Source: a virus. From it: a stretch of 64,000 nt of DNA. A program made the translations under genes and the position numbers. The notes under the pieces are model-generated. The model was not told where the DNA came from. It searched no databases and was given only the letters and a program-made list of their open reading frames with translations. Where the stretch lies: positions 19,845 through 83,844 of the IMG/VR virus record IMGVR_UViG_3300047548_000314; one strand, written 5' to 3'. Position 1 is the first letter of the stretch. Each line of letters starts with the position of its first letter. This document shows positions 41,681 to 50,652 of this stretch, piece after piece.

Positions 41681-42328
41681 ATGTGTATTTATTGTGGTAC
41701 AGACAAGTACCGTAGAATATATGAACATCATTATGGTCAAATACCGAAAGACGAAACCGGAAGAAAGTATGAGATTCATCATATCGACGGTAAGCGTTCA
41801 AATAATGACCCTAATAATCTAATCGCGGTATCTATCAAAGAACACTATGACATTCATTATTCACAGGGTGATTGGTCCGCTTGTTTAAAGATCAGCGGGC
41901 ATATACAAATAACGCCGGAAGAAAAGTCGGAATTGTCAAGAAAGGCAGCATACGAAAGGCTGGCGGCTGGCGTCCATCATTTCTTAGACAAAGAAGCTGC
42001 TACTAAACGAAACTTAAAGAGAGTTAAGAACGGCACTCATCCTTTTCTTAGGCGTGCCGACGGTACTAGTAGAACTAGTGATAGAGTTAAAGATGGCACT
42101 AATCCATTTTTAAAGAGGCCGGATGGAACAAGTGTTGCTAGTGACCGCGTAAAGAACGGCACTCATCCTTGGCAAGGTGCAGGCTACCATAAAGCAAGAA
42201 ACCGCGAAATGTTAGAAAACGGAACTCACCCATCCCAGCAACTTTGGAAGTGTGAACATTGCGGAACTTCCGGTAAGGGAGCGTCAAACTTTAAGCGATG
42301 GCACGGAGACAAGTGTAAGTCAAAGTGA
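41681..42328 (+). CDS. HNH homing endonuclease, paralogue of 6.4 kb gene
   Basis: 215 residues. HNH core Y-E-I-H-H-I-D-G-K-R-S-N-N near 30, H-Y-D-I-H-Y-S-Q-G-D-W, four N-G-T-H-P-(F/W) type DNA-contact repeats, and a final C-E-H-C ... H-G-D-K-C zinc finger. An extra C-I-Y-C pair lies at the N-terminus. Convergent with the 42.3 kb gene, ending three bases before its stop. Confidence 0.88.
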   Translation: MCIYCGTDKYRRIYEHHYGQIPKDETGRKYEIHHIDGKRSNNDPNNLIAVSIKEHYDIHYSQGDWSACLKISGHIQITPEEKSELSRKAAYERLAAGVHHFLDKEAATKRNLKRVKNGTHPFLRRADGTSRTSDRVKDGTNPFLKRPDGTSVASDRVKNGTHPWQGAGYHKARNREMLENGTHPSQQLWKCEHCGTSGKGASNFKRWHGDKCKSK

Positions 42329-42330
42329 CC

Positions 42331-43716
42331 TCACTTATCTCCCAATCTGCAATAGCCCTTGCTATCAAAGTGATAACCAGTTGGGGCATTCTTTAATGTA
42401 CCAGATTGCCCGGCTTTGATATTAGCATTATGTCTTTTGATACTTTGATCTAGCTTAGAACCAGTCTCTGCTTTAGCGAGAGTGTTCTTTAATGCACCGC
42501 TCATTGTCTGTGCTTCTTCAATATTAGTTCCGGTTAAATGTGGCTTATCTCGTAATTTTTTCATTACCATATTCTTGTAATAGTTGACTTCGTTCTTACC
42601 CAATCCAGTGACTGCTGGCTTACCGTCGACTAGAACAGCCCAGCTATGCATGTCATTTCCGCCCCATTTTTTGACAGTGATTCTTTTTGCGATTGGGTCA
42701 GCAGCCTCACCAACGCCGCCACCTGCAATAACGCCGGCTGTAGTTGCCATTTCAGTTGGCTCATCTAGGGCATCACCTTCTTGGTGACTAATGAGATATT
42801 CAGTAACACTAGTCATCATACCCTTAATAGTGCCAATCTTTTCACTTACCCATTCTGGAAATTGATCGTGATTTTCTAATCTACTATGAAGTTCTTTAGC
42901 ATTGCGAGCAATAGTTCTAAGACTATTCTTTAATGTTTCGCCCTCATGTTCTGCTTTATCTGGATCAAACTTATGAAAACCTGTCTTTAATTTATGACCT
43001 TGCCCCGGCACAAGAATCAAATCGTCTTCTTCTAGATGTGCTTCCTTTACTGGCTTCTTTTTTAATGAAATCTTTTCTCCTGCTGGGTCAGTGATACGTA
43101 TTTGATTACCGTGTCTTCCGCCTAATAATGACCGGGCCGCAGTGCGGGCCTGATCCGCAGTGTCGTGATCACTGTGGTGTTCAAACCGATTGGATTTGTA
43201 ATTAAATTTAGCCAGCTTATACTTGGAATCATCTTCTTCTAGATGTGCCTCGTGAACCGTCTTCTTTGATTCAGGATCACCTAATGATAATCTCATTTGT
43301 TCTTTGCTTTTGCCATATTTCTTTTTGAAATTGCCATTGTCCATATCTTTAAGATCCATAGAAAGCTCTTTCATCTTGCTTTCGTTAACAGTTGTCATCT
43401 TAGCAATCGCCTTATTAGCGTCCTCTCTAGTTCTAAAGATTCTAGTGCTTAACGCAGGCTTGCCTTTATATTCTACTTTGAAACACGGCTTTCCCTTGTG
43501 ATCTTCTGCCTTTACAACCGAATAGTTACTCTTATCGGTAGCTGGCGATTCTGAAATAGAGTTAGCATACTTCTTTTTAGTTTTTGTGCCAGTAAGTAGA
43601 TTGCCGCCCTTCTTACCACCATAGATACTAGCATTACGAGATTGTGTGGTCATTGGAGAGGCTACTGTAGCGATAGCGCCACTAGTAGTACTTTCATAGA
43701 TATCTTTAATTTTCAT
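42331..43716 (-). CDS. late protein with (L/I)xE tag and repeated cleavage-like sites
   Basis: 461 residues beginning M-K-I-K-D-I-Y-E-S. The motif E-A-H-L-E-E-D-D occurs twice (near 157 and 228), and S-I-S-E-S, N-I-E-E-A and similar (I/L)-x-E sites separate compact basic domains. This looks like a chain of small domains released by the prohead protease. Repeats of a K/V-rich strand module (C-F-K-V-E-Y-K-G-K-P-A near 80, A-V-L-V-D-G-K-P-A near 365) resemble the start of the 40.2 kb protein. Function unknown. Confidence 0.65.
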   Translation of the reverse strand: MKIKDIYESTTSGAIATVASPMTTQSRNASIYGGKKGGNLLTGTKTKKKYANSISESPATDKSNYSVVKAEDHKGKPCFKVEYKGKPALSTRIFRTREDANKAIAKMTTVNESKMKELSMDLKDMDNGNFKKKYGKSKEQMRLSLGDPESKKTVHEAHLEEDDSKYKLAKFNYKSNRFEHHSDHDTADQARTAARSLLGGRHGNQIRITDPAGEKISLKKKPVKEAHLEEDDLILVPGQGHKLKTGFHKFDPDKAEHEGETLKNSLRTIARNAKELHSRLENHDQFPEWVSEKIGTIKGMMTSVTEYLISHQEGDALDEPTEMATTAGVIAGGGVGEAADPIAKRITVKKWGGNDMHSWAVLVDGKPAVTGLGKNEVNYYKNMVMKKLRDKPHLTGTNIEEAQTMSGALKNTLAKAETGSKLDQSIKRHNANIKAGQSGTLKNAPTGYHFDSKGYCRLGDK

Positions 43717-43738
43717 ATTGGAAACCCATTGTTATAGA

Positions 43739-43747
43739 GTATTTATC
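43739..43747 (-). promoter_or_regulatory. late-type promoter GATAAATAC
   Basis: GATAAATAC at 43747-43739 upstream of the 42.3 kb gene, leader about 18 bases. Confidence 0.6.
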
Positions 43748-43771
43748 ATCCAACCTAAATAACATATACTA

Positions 43772-43831
43772 ACCTCACACAATGTTTTATTTGAATATTG
43801 TTACTATAGTATAAATAAAGCTGAGGTATTT
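43772..43831 (+). promoter_or_regulatory. late promoter between short RBS-masking arms
   Basis: TATAAATA (43810-43817) lies between ACCTCA (43772-43777) and TGAGGT (43822-43827). The second arm holds the GAGG ribosome site. An extra ACAAT/ATTGT stem lies inside. Read-through RNA could mask the site; late RNA could not. Confidence 0.55.
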
Positions 43832-44455
43832 ATGTTTAATGACACTGATTATACAAAACAATACTATCGTATAGTAGATATAGCAAATACAAGAGCACCT
43901 GGCTATCTATCTAGGAAACAAGCAAAAGCTATCGTAGGCTATGTAGAACGACACCATATTATTCCTAAATCATTGGGAGGAGAAAATACTGCGGACAATC
44001 TAGTGTGGCTAACAGCAAACGAACATCTGGAAGTTCATTTGTTGTTACCTAATATGGTTAATAACATTGAACCCAAAAGAAAGATGCTAGCCGCGGCGGT
44101 TAGAATGTGTAATCCGCAGAGTAGAACACAACAACGAACATTCAATAATGACTATTCTGATATTAGAGCAGAAGCAGCCCGATTTCATAGTGAATTCATG
44201 AGGGGTAAAAATAAAGGGAATAACAATCCCTTTTACGGCAGAACTCATTCGGAAGAGTCTAAAGCCCTCATATCAAAAGGAGGAAAAGGACAGAAGCGAA
44301 CGGATGAAACGCGAGCCAACTTATCAGCATCTAAGTTAGGTGATAAGAATCCGGCTAGAGAAATAGTAACTTGTCCTCATTGTAACAAAACAGGGATGTC
44401 CGGCGGAATGAGAAAACATCACTTTGATCATTGTAAAAAGAAAGGGTTAACTTAA
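43832..44455 (+). CDS. HNH homing endonuclease with NUMOD3 and zinc finger
   Basis: 207 residues. V-E-R-H-H-I-I-P-K-S-L-G-G near 39 with N-L-V-W-L-T-A-N-E-H-L-E-V-H-L is an HNH core of a different subfamily from the other two. G-N-N-N-P-F-Y-G-R-T-H-S and G-D-K-N-P-A-R-E are NUMOD3 motifs, and C-P-H-C ... H-H-F-D-H-C is a zinc finger. Its stop codon lies inside the terminator hairpin. Confidence 0.87.
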   Translation: MFNDTDYTKQYYRIVDIANTRAPGYLSRKQAKAIVGYVERHHIIPKSLGGENTADNLVWLTANEHLEVHLLLPNMVNNIEPKRKMLAAAVRMCNPQSRTQQRTFNNDYSDIRAEAARFHSEFMRGKNKGNNNPFYGRTHSEESKALISKGGKGQKRTDETRANLSASKLGDKNPAREIVTCPHCNKTGMSGGMRKHHFDHCKKKGLT

Positions 44456-44463
44456 GTTAACCC
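44444..44463. terminator. terminator shared by converging genes
   Basis: GGGTTAAC-TTAA-GTTAACCC followed by TTTCT on the plus strand and AAAGGG-side A/T on the other. It contains the TAA of the HNH gene and lies just beyond the end of the glycosyltransferase gene. Confidence 0.7.
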
Positions 44464-44480
44464 TTTCTAGTTATAGAAAC

Positions 44481-45380
44481 TTAAATCTCGTTTCCATTTT
44501 CATCAATAATCTTGAATCCTTTAGCTTTTTGAGCTTCAGCCCACATGGGGCCGATTTGATCAAGCAAATACTGTTGATTTTCTAAGCAGAAAACATATGA
44601 TCCACTGTGACGCAATAATACTCTTTTGTCAACATAAATCTTGCCTCCCAAATCTCTAAAGTTCTCTGAAAATGTCCAATCCTCGCTATAATAACGATTC
44701 TGACGAACTGCGGTATCAAAATATGTCTTTAGATATTGGTCATACTTTGGATCAAGGCCAATATCATTCTTATACTGCTTGACTGCCGGGTGAACATTAA
44801 GCTTTTCGAATACGTGCTTCTTCATCAATAAGAAACCAGTACCTGCCTTTGATACTTCCTGCAATCCGTCAGGACCTTCTTCTGCACCCTCAAACCCGTT
44901 AACAACCCACTTGATAGGCATTGTCTTCATTGGGTATAGTCCGCCGATAACGTCAACGTCCCTGTTCAAGAGGACCAATAGATGCCAGGGCTCCCAGCCG
45001 ATATCGGCGTCAACGAAGAATAAGTGAGTTGCGTCGGGCATATCAAGAAACTTCGCAGTAAGTGTGTTACGTGCGCGGCTAATGAGACTTTCATTAACCA
45101 TAGTTTCTAATGTCCAGTCAATGCCAAGCTGACGGGCAGTATTTGCCCACTTGATAAAACTCATAAATGTTGATTCTGTAAGCATACCGCCATAGCAAGG
45201 CATAGCGATATGTACCTTAGTAGTGCGTAGAAAATCTACGTTAACCTGAACTTGACCTTCCTTGGGGCCTTCCTGCTGCTCTTGTGCAGCCTGTTCAGCA
45301 ATTTCCTGAACGGCTTCTACGGGAATAATCTTCTGTTCGTTCTTTTTGGTATTCTTAGTAGTAGTTGGTTTACGTGCCAT
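44481..45380 (-). CDS. GT-A glycosyltransferase-like protein
   Basis: 299 residues. Lys/Gln-rich first 40 residues, then H-I-A-M-P-C-Y-G-G, a L-F-F-V-D-A-D-I-G-W metal-binding D-x-D region near 135, and E-D-W-T-F near 235. Similar to a glycosyltransferase common in T4-like cyanophages. Situated among head and internal-protein genes, so it may modify a virion protein. Confidence 0.75.
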   Translation of the reverse strand: MARKPTTTKNTKKNEQKIIPVEAVQEIAEQAAQEQQEGPKEGQVQVNVDFLRTTKVHIAMPCYGGMLTESTFMSFIKWANTARQLGIDWTLETMVNESLISRARNTLTAKFLDMPDATHLFFVDADIGWEPWHLLVLLNRDVDVIGGLYPMKTMPIKWVVNGFEGAEEGPDGLQEVSKAGTGFLLMKKHVFEKLNVHPAVKQYKNDIGLDPKYDQYLKTYFDTAVRQNRYYSEDWTFSENFRDLGGKIYVDKRVLLRHSGSYVFCLENQQYLLDQIGPMWAEAQKAKGFKIIDENGNEI

Positions 45381-45432
45381 TTGGTCCTCTTTTAAATTAT
45401 AATGATATTTACGAGGAATTATGGCAGTGAAA

Positions 45433-46599
45433 TTATTTTTCTTCTAAATAATCTCGACTTTCATCTACTTTATTAGATTTTTTACTAACTTTTTCCAACT
45501 CATTATGTAACGATTTTACCCGATTCATCAATAAATTAATATCTTTACTATGACGCTCTAGCTCTTGATCTTGGTTTCTATCGTCTTCTTCACTGTGCTT
45601 TAAACTACGTAAAACAAACTTAACGAATGCTGTCTGTAAATCAGGTTCCTCTGGGTAATGCTGTTTGGCATAAGCAAGAATACTATGTGTTTCTGGATCA
45701 TTGTATAAGTCTTCTACACTAGATTTTTCTTCATCAAGACTTTGATCTTGAACAATTAGTTTTTCAATTTCGTCTTCTAGTTGGCCGGGTCTACGGAAAC
45801 GTCCATATGGACTTATATTTACATACCCAACGTGCCTGTATTCATCAGGTCCTTCTCTATGCCACACAGAATAACTTTCTTTAGTGAATCCTTCGTCATC
45901 ATCATAACTATCATCACCTAAATAATAATTATTACCTAAATCTTGAACAATATTAGCCATTCGTTTAGAGTAAACATCACCGGGCTTTTCTTGAAGAATT
46001 GATTCATTCATTTGTTCTGTTCCCATACCCAAATCAAGCATCTTAATAATATTCTGTGCTAATTTTTGATTTTCTTGTGCAGCAGGATATAAACTCATAA
46101 CCATAGCTAGTTTACGACGATCATCTAATTTAGGCCAACTATTTCGTATCTCAGTTGCACTCTTGATTCCAGGACCAAACTCTACTGTAGGTAGATATGC
46201 CATATATGCGTGTTTGCCGAATGGTTGCATATTCTTACCTGTATATGGTTGAAAATACGCAGGCGACCCATCTTTCTTTGTGCCGCCGGGCTGTGGTTGT
46301 TCTGTTCTATCTTTTTCGCTACGAACAAAAATTAGTGTGTCGCGTTCTGGATCATAATTCTGTGTAATTTCTTTAGCTTGAAACGGACTCTTTACTTGTA
46401 TGAAATGCCCAGGCTTTACACCCGCAACTTTAGCTAGTTTCTCTTTAATCTCAAAAGGAAATGGGCGAGTCTTAGTATCATTAGTTGCTGCTACATAAAC
46501 TTCTGCGTTAGGGAAGGCTTTTAAGGCGCTATTATATAATGCAGCGTGTCCTGCGTGAAAGGGGTGAAATCCCCCTGGCATAATGACAATTTGACTCAT
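45433..46599 (-). CDS. nucleotidyltransferase (HxGH) with acidic C-terminal extension
   Basis: 388 residues. G-F-H-P-F-H-A-G-H-A-A-L near 9-20 is the cytidylyl/adenylyltransferase signature; the first 170 residues form the catalytic domain, with G-I-K-S-A-T-E-I-R near 146 the S/T-x-x-x-R end motif. The remaining 200 residues are acidic and coiled-coil-like, with S-I-L-Q-E-K near 205 a possible protease site. Placed among late genes, it may be a virion-associated enzyme. Confidence 0.8.
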   Translation of the reverse strand: MSQIVIMPGGFHPFHAGHAALYNSALKAFPNAEVYVAATNDTKTRPFPFEIKEKLAKVAGVKPGHFIQVKSPFQAKEITQNYDPERDTLIFVRSEKDRTEQPQPGGTKKDGSPAYFQPYTGKNMQPFGKHAYMAYLPTVEFGPGIKSATEIRNSWPKLDDRRKLAMVMSLYPAAQENQKLAQNIIKMLDLGMGTEQMNESILQEKPGDVYSKRMANIVQDLGNNYYLGDDSYDDDEGFTKESYSVWHREGPDEYRHVGYVNISPYGRFRRPGQLEDEIEKLIVQDQSLDEEKSSVEDLYNDPETHSILAYAKQHYPEEPDLQTAFVKFVLRSLKHSEEDDRNQDQELERHSKDINLLMNRVKSLHNELEKVSKKSNKVDESRDYLEEK

Positions 46600-46602
46600 A
46601 GA

Positions 46603-47127
46603 TTATTTTCCTGGTGGATTATATGTTTGTTCGTATTCTACTTTGGCTATTCTATAATATCCCTGATCCCCATCCTTAACAAGATAGTCGCCGGGCTTTA
46701 GTACCATTGATTCTCCCCAAGGTGCAGTGAACGTGATAGGCTGCTGTGCTGTATAGACTGCTACCATTCTAGGACTTTGTTCTGGAACAACTGTCTGCCC
46801 TAGTTCACCTTGATATAACTTAGGAAACTTAGCAGACTTCACCACATAATTTTCTCTGCTCGGGCCACTCATAATAATATCGCCCTTTTCTGCTACATTC
46901 TGCGTTTCTTTACCATCGCTAGTAATAGTAACAACCGGCTGTTCCATAGCAGAAACAGTATATGTCATAGGAGGTAATTGTCCTGGCTTGCCGTTGTTGA
47001 CAAACTTATATTGCTTTGCTTGCTTTTTGGTTGGCAAAAACTCAAGTTGGCTTGCAATTTGATTTATATCAACATCCGCATTTTCATTGATGATATCAAT
47101 ATATTTCCTAAAAAGTTCAACTGACAT
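46603..47127 (-). CDS. late protein with I-N-E tag (174 aa)
   Basis: Begins M-S-V-E-L-F-R-K-Y-I-D-I-I-N-E-N, an amphipathic helix ending in I-N-E. The rest is strand-rich (T-F-T-A-P-W-G-E-S-M-V-L-K-P-G-D-Y), a small beta-barrel-like fold. Resembles small structural or internal proteins of T4-like aquatic phages. Function unknown. Confidence 0.65.
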   Translation of the reverse strand: MSVELFRKYIDIINENADVDINQIASQLEFLPTKKQAKQYKFVNNGKPGQLPPMTYTVSAMEQPVVTITSDGKETQNVAEKGDIIMSGPSRENYVVKSAKFPKLYQGELGQTVVPEQSPRMVAVYTAQQPITFTAPWGESMVLKPGDYLVKDGDQGYYRIAKVEYEQTYNPPGK

Positions 47128-47137
47128 TTAACTTTCC

Positions 47138-47524
47138 TTAATATGATAATTTGACGTAATTTACTACGCCGCCCTGAAAGTCCTCAATCTTTGCTCTCAT
47201 ATAGACGAAGTTACCTTCAACGTTAGTGTAGATTTTAGCATTGCTTGCGATTTGAGGTGCTGAATTACTAGCAGCATTTGCGTTTGCTTCCAATTCATAG
47301 ACTTTAAACCAATCAGTTTCACTTGGGTTACTAGCTAATGTAGCTTCCAATACGATATTACCTGAACAATTAGATAATCCAATGTTCACTGTTTGTAAAT
47401 CTTGATTTCCTAGATAATATGCAGCAGCAGCCTGGCTATTGCCAGTTACTGTATAGGGGGCACCGTTACCAGGATTGTGATAAACGGTTTGTGGGAATAG
47501 GATCAGAGTAGTGACTTGAGACAT
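47138..47524 (-). CDS. probable virion structural protein (128 aa)
   Basis: Strand-rich, Asn/Ala-rich and nearly free of Lys: V-Y-H-N-P-G-N-G-A-P-Y-T, N-I-G-L-S-N-C-S-G-N-I-V-L-E, F-V-Y-M-R-A-K-I-E. This composition is typical of phage decoration or tail proteins. Its start overlaps the stop of the 54-residue gene. Confidence 0.6.
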   Translation of the reverse strand: MSQVTTLILFPQTVYHNPGNGAPYTVTGNSQAAAAYYLGNQDLQTVNIGLSNCSGNIVLEATLASNPSETDWFKVYELEANANAASNSAPQIASNAKIYTNVEGNFVYMRAKIEDFQGGVVNYVKLSY

Positions 47525-47688
47525 TAAGCTTTCTCAACCTCTACTAAGACCCCATTACCTGCAAGTTCCTGTGCAACTTGCTCTAATGCAATTTGAGCAT
47601 CTTCTGTTACGATCTGGTCAGTATCGTCACTGTCTTTTACAAGCTTTGATAACTTGATAACAATGACCTCTTCGATCATTTTTGCCAT
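47524..47688 (-). CDS. small hypothetical late protein (54 aa)
   Basis: Begins M-A-K-M-I-E-E-V-I-V-I-K-L-S-K-L and ends V-L-V-E-V-E-K-A. GGAG precedes the ATG and a late-type promoter lies 25 bases upstream. Acidic, helix and strand mixture. Function unknown. Confidence 0.65.
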   Translation of the reverse strand: MAKMIEEVIVIKLSKLVKDSDDTDQIVTEDAQIALEQVAQELAGNGVLVEVEKA

Positions 47689-47711
47689 TATAATACTCCA
47701 AAATATATAGA

Positions 47712-47720
47712 GTATTTATC
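47712..47720 (-). promoter_or_regulatory. late-type promoter GATAAATAC
   Basis: GATAAATAC at 47720-47712, at the very end of the upstream gene, drives the 54-residue gene and the structural gene after it. Confidence 0.6.
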
Positions 47721-48401
47721 TTACTTGGGCTTCTTTTCTAACTTGTAATTTTTACCAATTATTTCTGGAAACTTCAATGCCATCATAGTATAATTACTAG
47801 AATCATTGTAATTGATAAAATAGTTATCCCACAAGTAAGTATAGTTATAGCGGCTCGACTCTCTATGTAACCAATCGTATAATCTATTACTAGGTTCCAA
47901 GTCGGGTGTTCTATTAATATATTCAAGTATATCCCGCTTAGTTTCTAAATCAATTTTACCATTAGTTAAATAAAGCCTAAAGGTACTAGGAGGATCCTTA
48001 GCAAAATACTTGATACCAGTTGGCATCAGTTCTACTTTATACAACTTAGGTGATAGGTTATCAATCTTGAATATTTCTTTCAAGAACTTAAGATCATCGC
48101 TATAGAATACAAAACTATCATTTTCTCTACGAATAGTTCCATCTATAGTCTTAAATCTAGTCTTAAACTTAATGATTTTATCAATTGTGTTTAGGTCTTT
48201 ACCAGTTAAATCCTTATATTTAATTGGAGTATGATACCATTTTGACTTCTCGCGGTCCTTAACATACATTTCAAACTCAGCAAGAGTATTAGCATAATGG
48301 GCACATCTTAACCCAATATATTCAACTGACATTTTATAGTTGTATTTGTTCCAATACAACTTATCTCTATGTTCAGTTTTCAATTTGAATGATGCCGTCA
48401 T
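47721..48401 (-). CDS. conserved phage hypothetical protein (226 aa)
   Basis: ATG at 48401 with GGA upstream, inside the last codons of the Clp-like gene. Tyr- and Lys-rich: K-L-Y-W-N-K-Y-N-Y-K-M, Y-I-G-L-R-C-A-H-Y. Contains a central strand pattern repeated around F-K-T-R-F-K-T-I-D-G-T and F-R-L-Y-L-T-N-G-K-I. No family recognised. Confidence 0.65.
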   Translation of the reverse strand: MTASFKLKTEHRDKLYWNKYNYKMSVEYIGLRCAHYANTLAEFEMYVKDREKSKWYHTPIKYKDLTGKDLNTIDKIIKFKTRFKTIDGTIRRENDSFVFYSDDLKFLKEIFKIDNLSPKLYKVELMPTGIKYFAKDPPSTFRLYLTNGKIDLETKRDILEYINRTPDLEPSNRLYDWLHRESSRYNYTYLWDNYFINYNDSSNYTMMALKFPEIIGKNYKLEKKPK

Positions 48402-50640
48402 CACCGATCCTTGCATTCTGCTTGACAGTAATTTCAAACGTAACATCTTCGTTATCCATTACTGCTAGCACATTCGCATTGTTGATACGCTCAAAAAGAA
48501 TCTTCTTTGACAATGGAACACGAATCAACTCGTCAATCTTACGAGCTAAAGGACGAGCGCCCATCTTGTTATCATATCCTACCTTAGCAAGATGATCAAC
48601 AACTTCTTCGGAAAGATTGAGAGTGATATCGTGCTTGTCAAGTAGTGGCTTCTTAAGTTCTTCTACGAACTTGATAACGATCTTCTTGATAGAAAGCGTA
48701 TCAAGCTTGTTGAACTTACAGACCATATCAAGACGATTTCTAAACTCAGGCTTGAAGAACTGCTTAAGTGCCTTATCGTCTTCACCGGTGCGTTCAAGAT
48801 CACCGAAGCCGATAGTGTTGCGTTCATTGTCTGCACTACCAAGATTGCTAGTCAAGATAATAAGAGTATTCTTGCAAGATACCTGCTTACCATTTGAACC
48901 AGTAACTGTTCCCTCATCCAAAATCTGCAAGAAGATATTGAAGATATCGGGGTGCGCCTTCTCAACTTCATCAAAGAGTAGAATTGAATGAGGGTTCTTG
49001 CTCAAGTCTGAAATCAAACGTCCACCCTGCACCTGCGAATCGCCGAAGCCTACATAACCCGGGGGCGGACCGATCAAGCTACTTACGCTATGCTTTTCTG
49101 AATATTCACTCATATCATACTTAAGCAATGGCATATCCAAATTCTTGGACAATAGCTTAGCCAATTCTGTTTTACCCGTGCCAGTTGGGCCCAAGAACAA
49201 GAAACTTGCGATAGGCTTAGTATCGTTACCGATACCAGCAAACGAAACATAAACACGTTCAAGAACCTTGTCAACAACTTCGTCCTGACCATAAAGCTTG
49301 TTCTTTACGTTCATTTCAAGATTCTGAACACGATCCATATTATCGCCATTCAACTTGTCAGCCGGGACACCAGTGAACTTCTCGACCTGCTCAAAGATCA
49401 ACTCCTTAGTAATGTCTACTCCCTTGCGACCAAGCACCTTCTGCTTAGCACAGGCAGCATCCAATAGGTCGATACTCTTGTCAGGATTCTTTCTATCGTG
49501 AATATAACGGGCAGCATTATCTACTGCGGCCTCGACCGCCTCGTCAGTGATATGGACTTCGTGGAAATCATTTAGCCTGACTGCAAGACCCTTAAGAATA
49601 CGCACTGTGCTGTCACGGCTAGGCTCATCAACGCTTACGCGATAGAACCTGCGCATCAATGCACGGTCCTTCTCAAAGCTCTCATAGAACTCTTCCCAAG
49701 TCGTGCTTGCGATTACTTTCAATGTGCCCTTAGTGATGGCGGGCTTAAGCATATTCGCAAAATCAACTGCACCATTACTTGCTCCACCTGCACCCTGCAT
49801 AGTGTGTGCTTCGTCAATGAAAAGGATAGCCTTCTTCTTTACGTTAAGCGCATCGATGACCTGCTTGACCTTTTCTTCGAAGTCGCCGCGATAACGACTA
49901 CCTGCAAGCAATGAACCTACTTCAAGACTGTAAAGTTCAAAGCCCTCAAGGAACTCAGGGACATTGCCTTCTACGATTGCGTTGGCGATTCCTTCTGCAA
50001 TAGCAGTCTTACCAACGCCCGGGTCGCCGACCATCAATACGTTGCTCTTGAAACGCTTAGCAAGAACATTGATAATATCGTCAATTTCCTTAGTGCGTCC
50101 AATCACTGGCTCAAGCTTTTCATTGCGAGCCAAATCAGTTAGATTGATTGTATATTCTTCGAGGATTTCATCAGCTTGATTGTCTGTAATGCCGCCGGAA
50201 TAGTCTCCGCCCTTATAAGTCTTCTGCCAGTGAACAAGAAAATCACCCTTAATCACACCATACTTGAGAAGGAAATAGTGAGCGTGGCTATTGTTTTCGC
50301 TAGCAATGCTCATATAAAGATCGATAGTAGCTACTTGCCTACGACCAGTAAACAACACCTGCGTAACACTGCGATTAATAACTCGCTCAAGTGTATTAGT
50401 GCGCTTGGGCTGGATACCTGCTTCCTTGGAAACGATTGACTGCAATCCACCCAAATATGCTTCAATTTCTTGAATCATCATATCAGTGTCTACGTTAAAC
50501 CCATTAAGACACTTCTTAAACGGAGGATGATTGACCAATGCGTGTAGTAGGTGTTCTACGGTCACATATTCGTGCTGCCTCTGCTTAGCAGATTCAATAG
50601 CGTGTTCGATAATGTTTTCAATTTCAGGTGAGGATTGCAA
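48373..50640 (-). CDS. clpA: ClpA/ClpB-type AAA+ ATPase
   Basis: 755 residues. N-terminal Clp repeat domain (H-E-Y-V-T-V-E-H-L-L-H-A-L near 23), first AAA+ with G-D-P-G-V-G-K-T near 205 and D-E-A-H, second with G-P-T-G-T-G-K-T near 485 and F-D-E-V-E-K-A-H. No long coiled-coil middle domain as in ClpB, so ClpA-like; it may feed host ClpP or act as a chaperone. TTG start with AAAGGA. Next to a DnaJ-like gene. Confidence 0.9.
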   Translation of the reverse strand: MQSSPEIENIIEHAIESAKQRQHEYVTVEHLLHALVNHPPFKKCLNGFNVDTDMMIQEIEAYLGGLQSIVSKEAGIQPKRTNTLERVINRSVTQVLFTGRRQVATIDLYMSIASENNSHAHYFLLKYGVIKGDFLVHWQKTYKGGDYSGGITDNQADEILEEYTINLTDLARNEKLEPVIGRTKEIDDIINVLAKRFKSNVLMVGDPGVGKTAIAEGIANAIVEGNVPEFLEGFELYSLEVGSLLAGSRYRGDFEEKVKQVIDALNVKKKAILFIDEAHTMQGAGGASNGAVDFANMLKPAITKGTLKVIASTTWEEFYESFEKDRALMRRFYRVSVDEPSRDSTVRILKGLAVRLNDFHEVHITDEAVEAAVDNAARYIHDRKNPDKSIDLLDAACAKQKVLGRKGVDITKELIFEQVEKFTGVPADKLNGDNMDRVQNLEMNVKNKLYGQDEVVDKVLERVYVSFAGIGNDTKPIASFLFLGPTGTGKTELAKLLSKNLDMPLLKYDMSEYSEKHSVSSLIGPPPGYVGFGDSQVQGGRLISDLSKNPHSILLFDEVEKAHPDIFNIFLQILDEGTVTGSNGKQVSCKNTLIILTSNLGSADNERNTIGFGDLERTGEDDKALKQFFKPEFRNRLDMVCKFNKLDTLSIKKIVIKFVEELKKPLLDKHDITLNLSEEVVDHLAKVGYDNKMGARPLARKIDELIRVPLSKKILFERINNANVLAVMDNEDVTFEITVKQNARIGDDGIIQIEN

Positions 50641-50652
50641 TGTATTTTCCTT

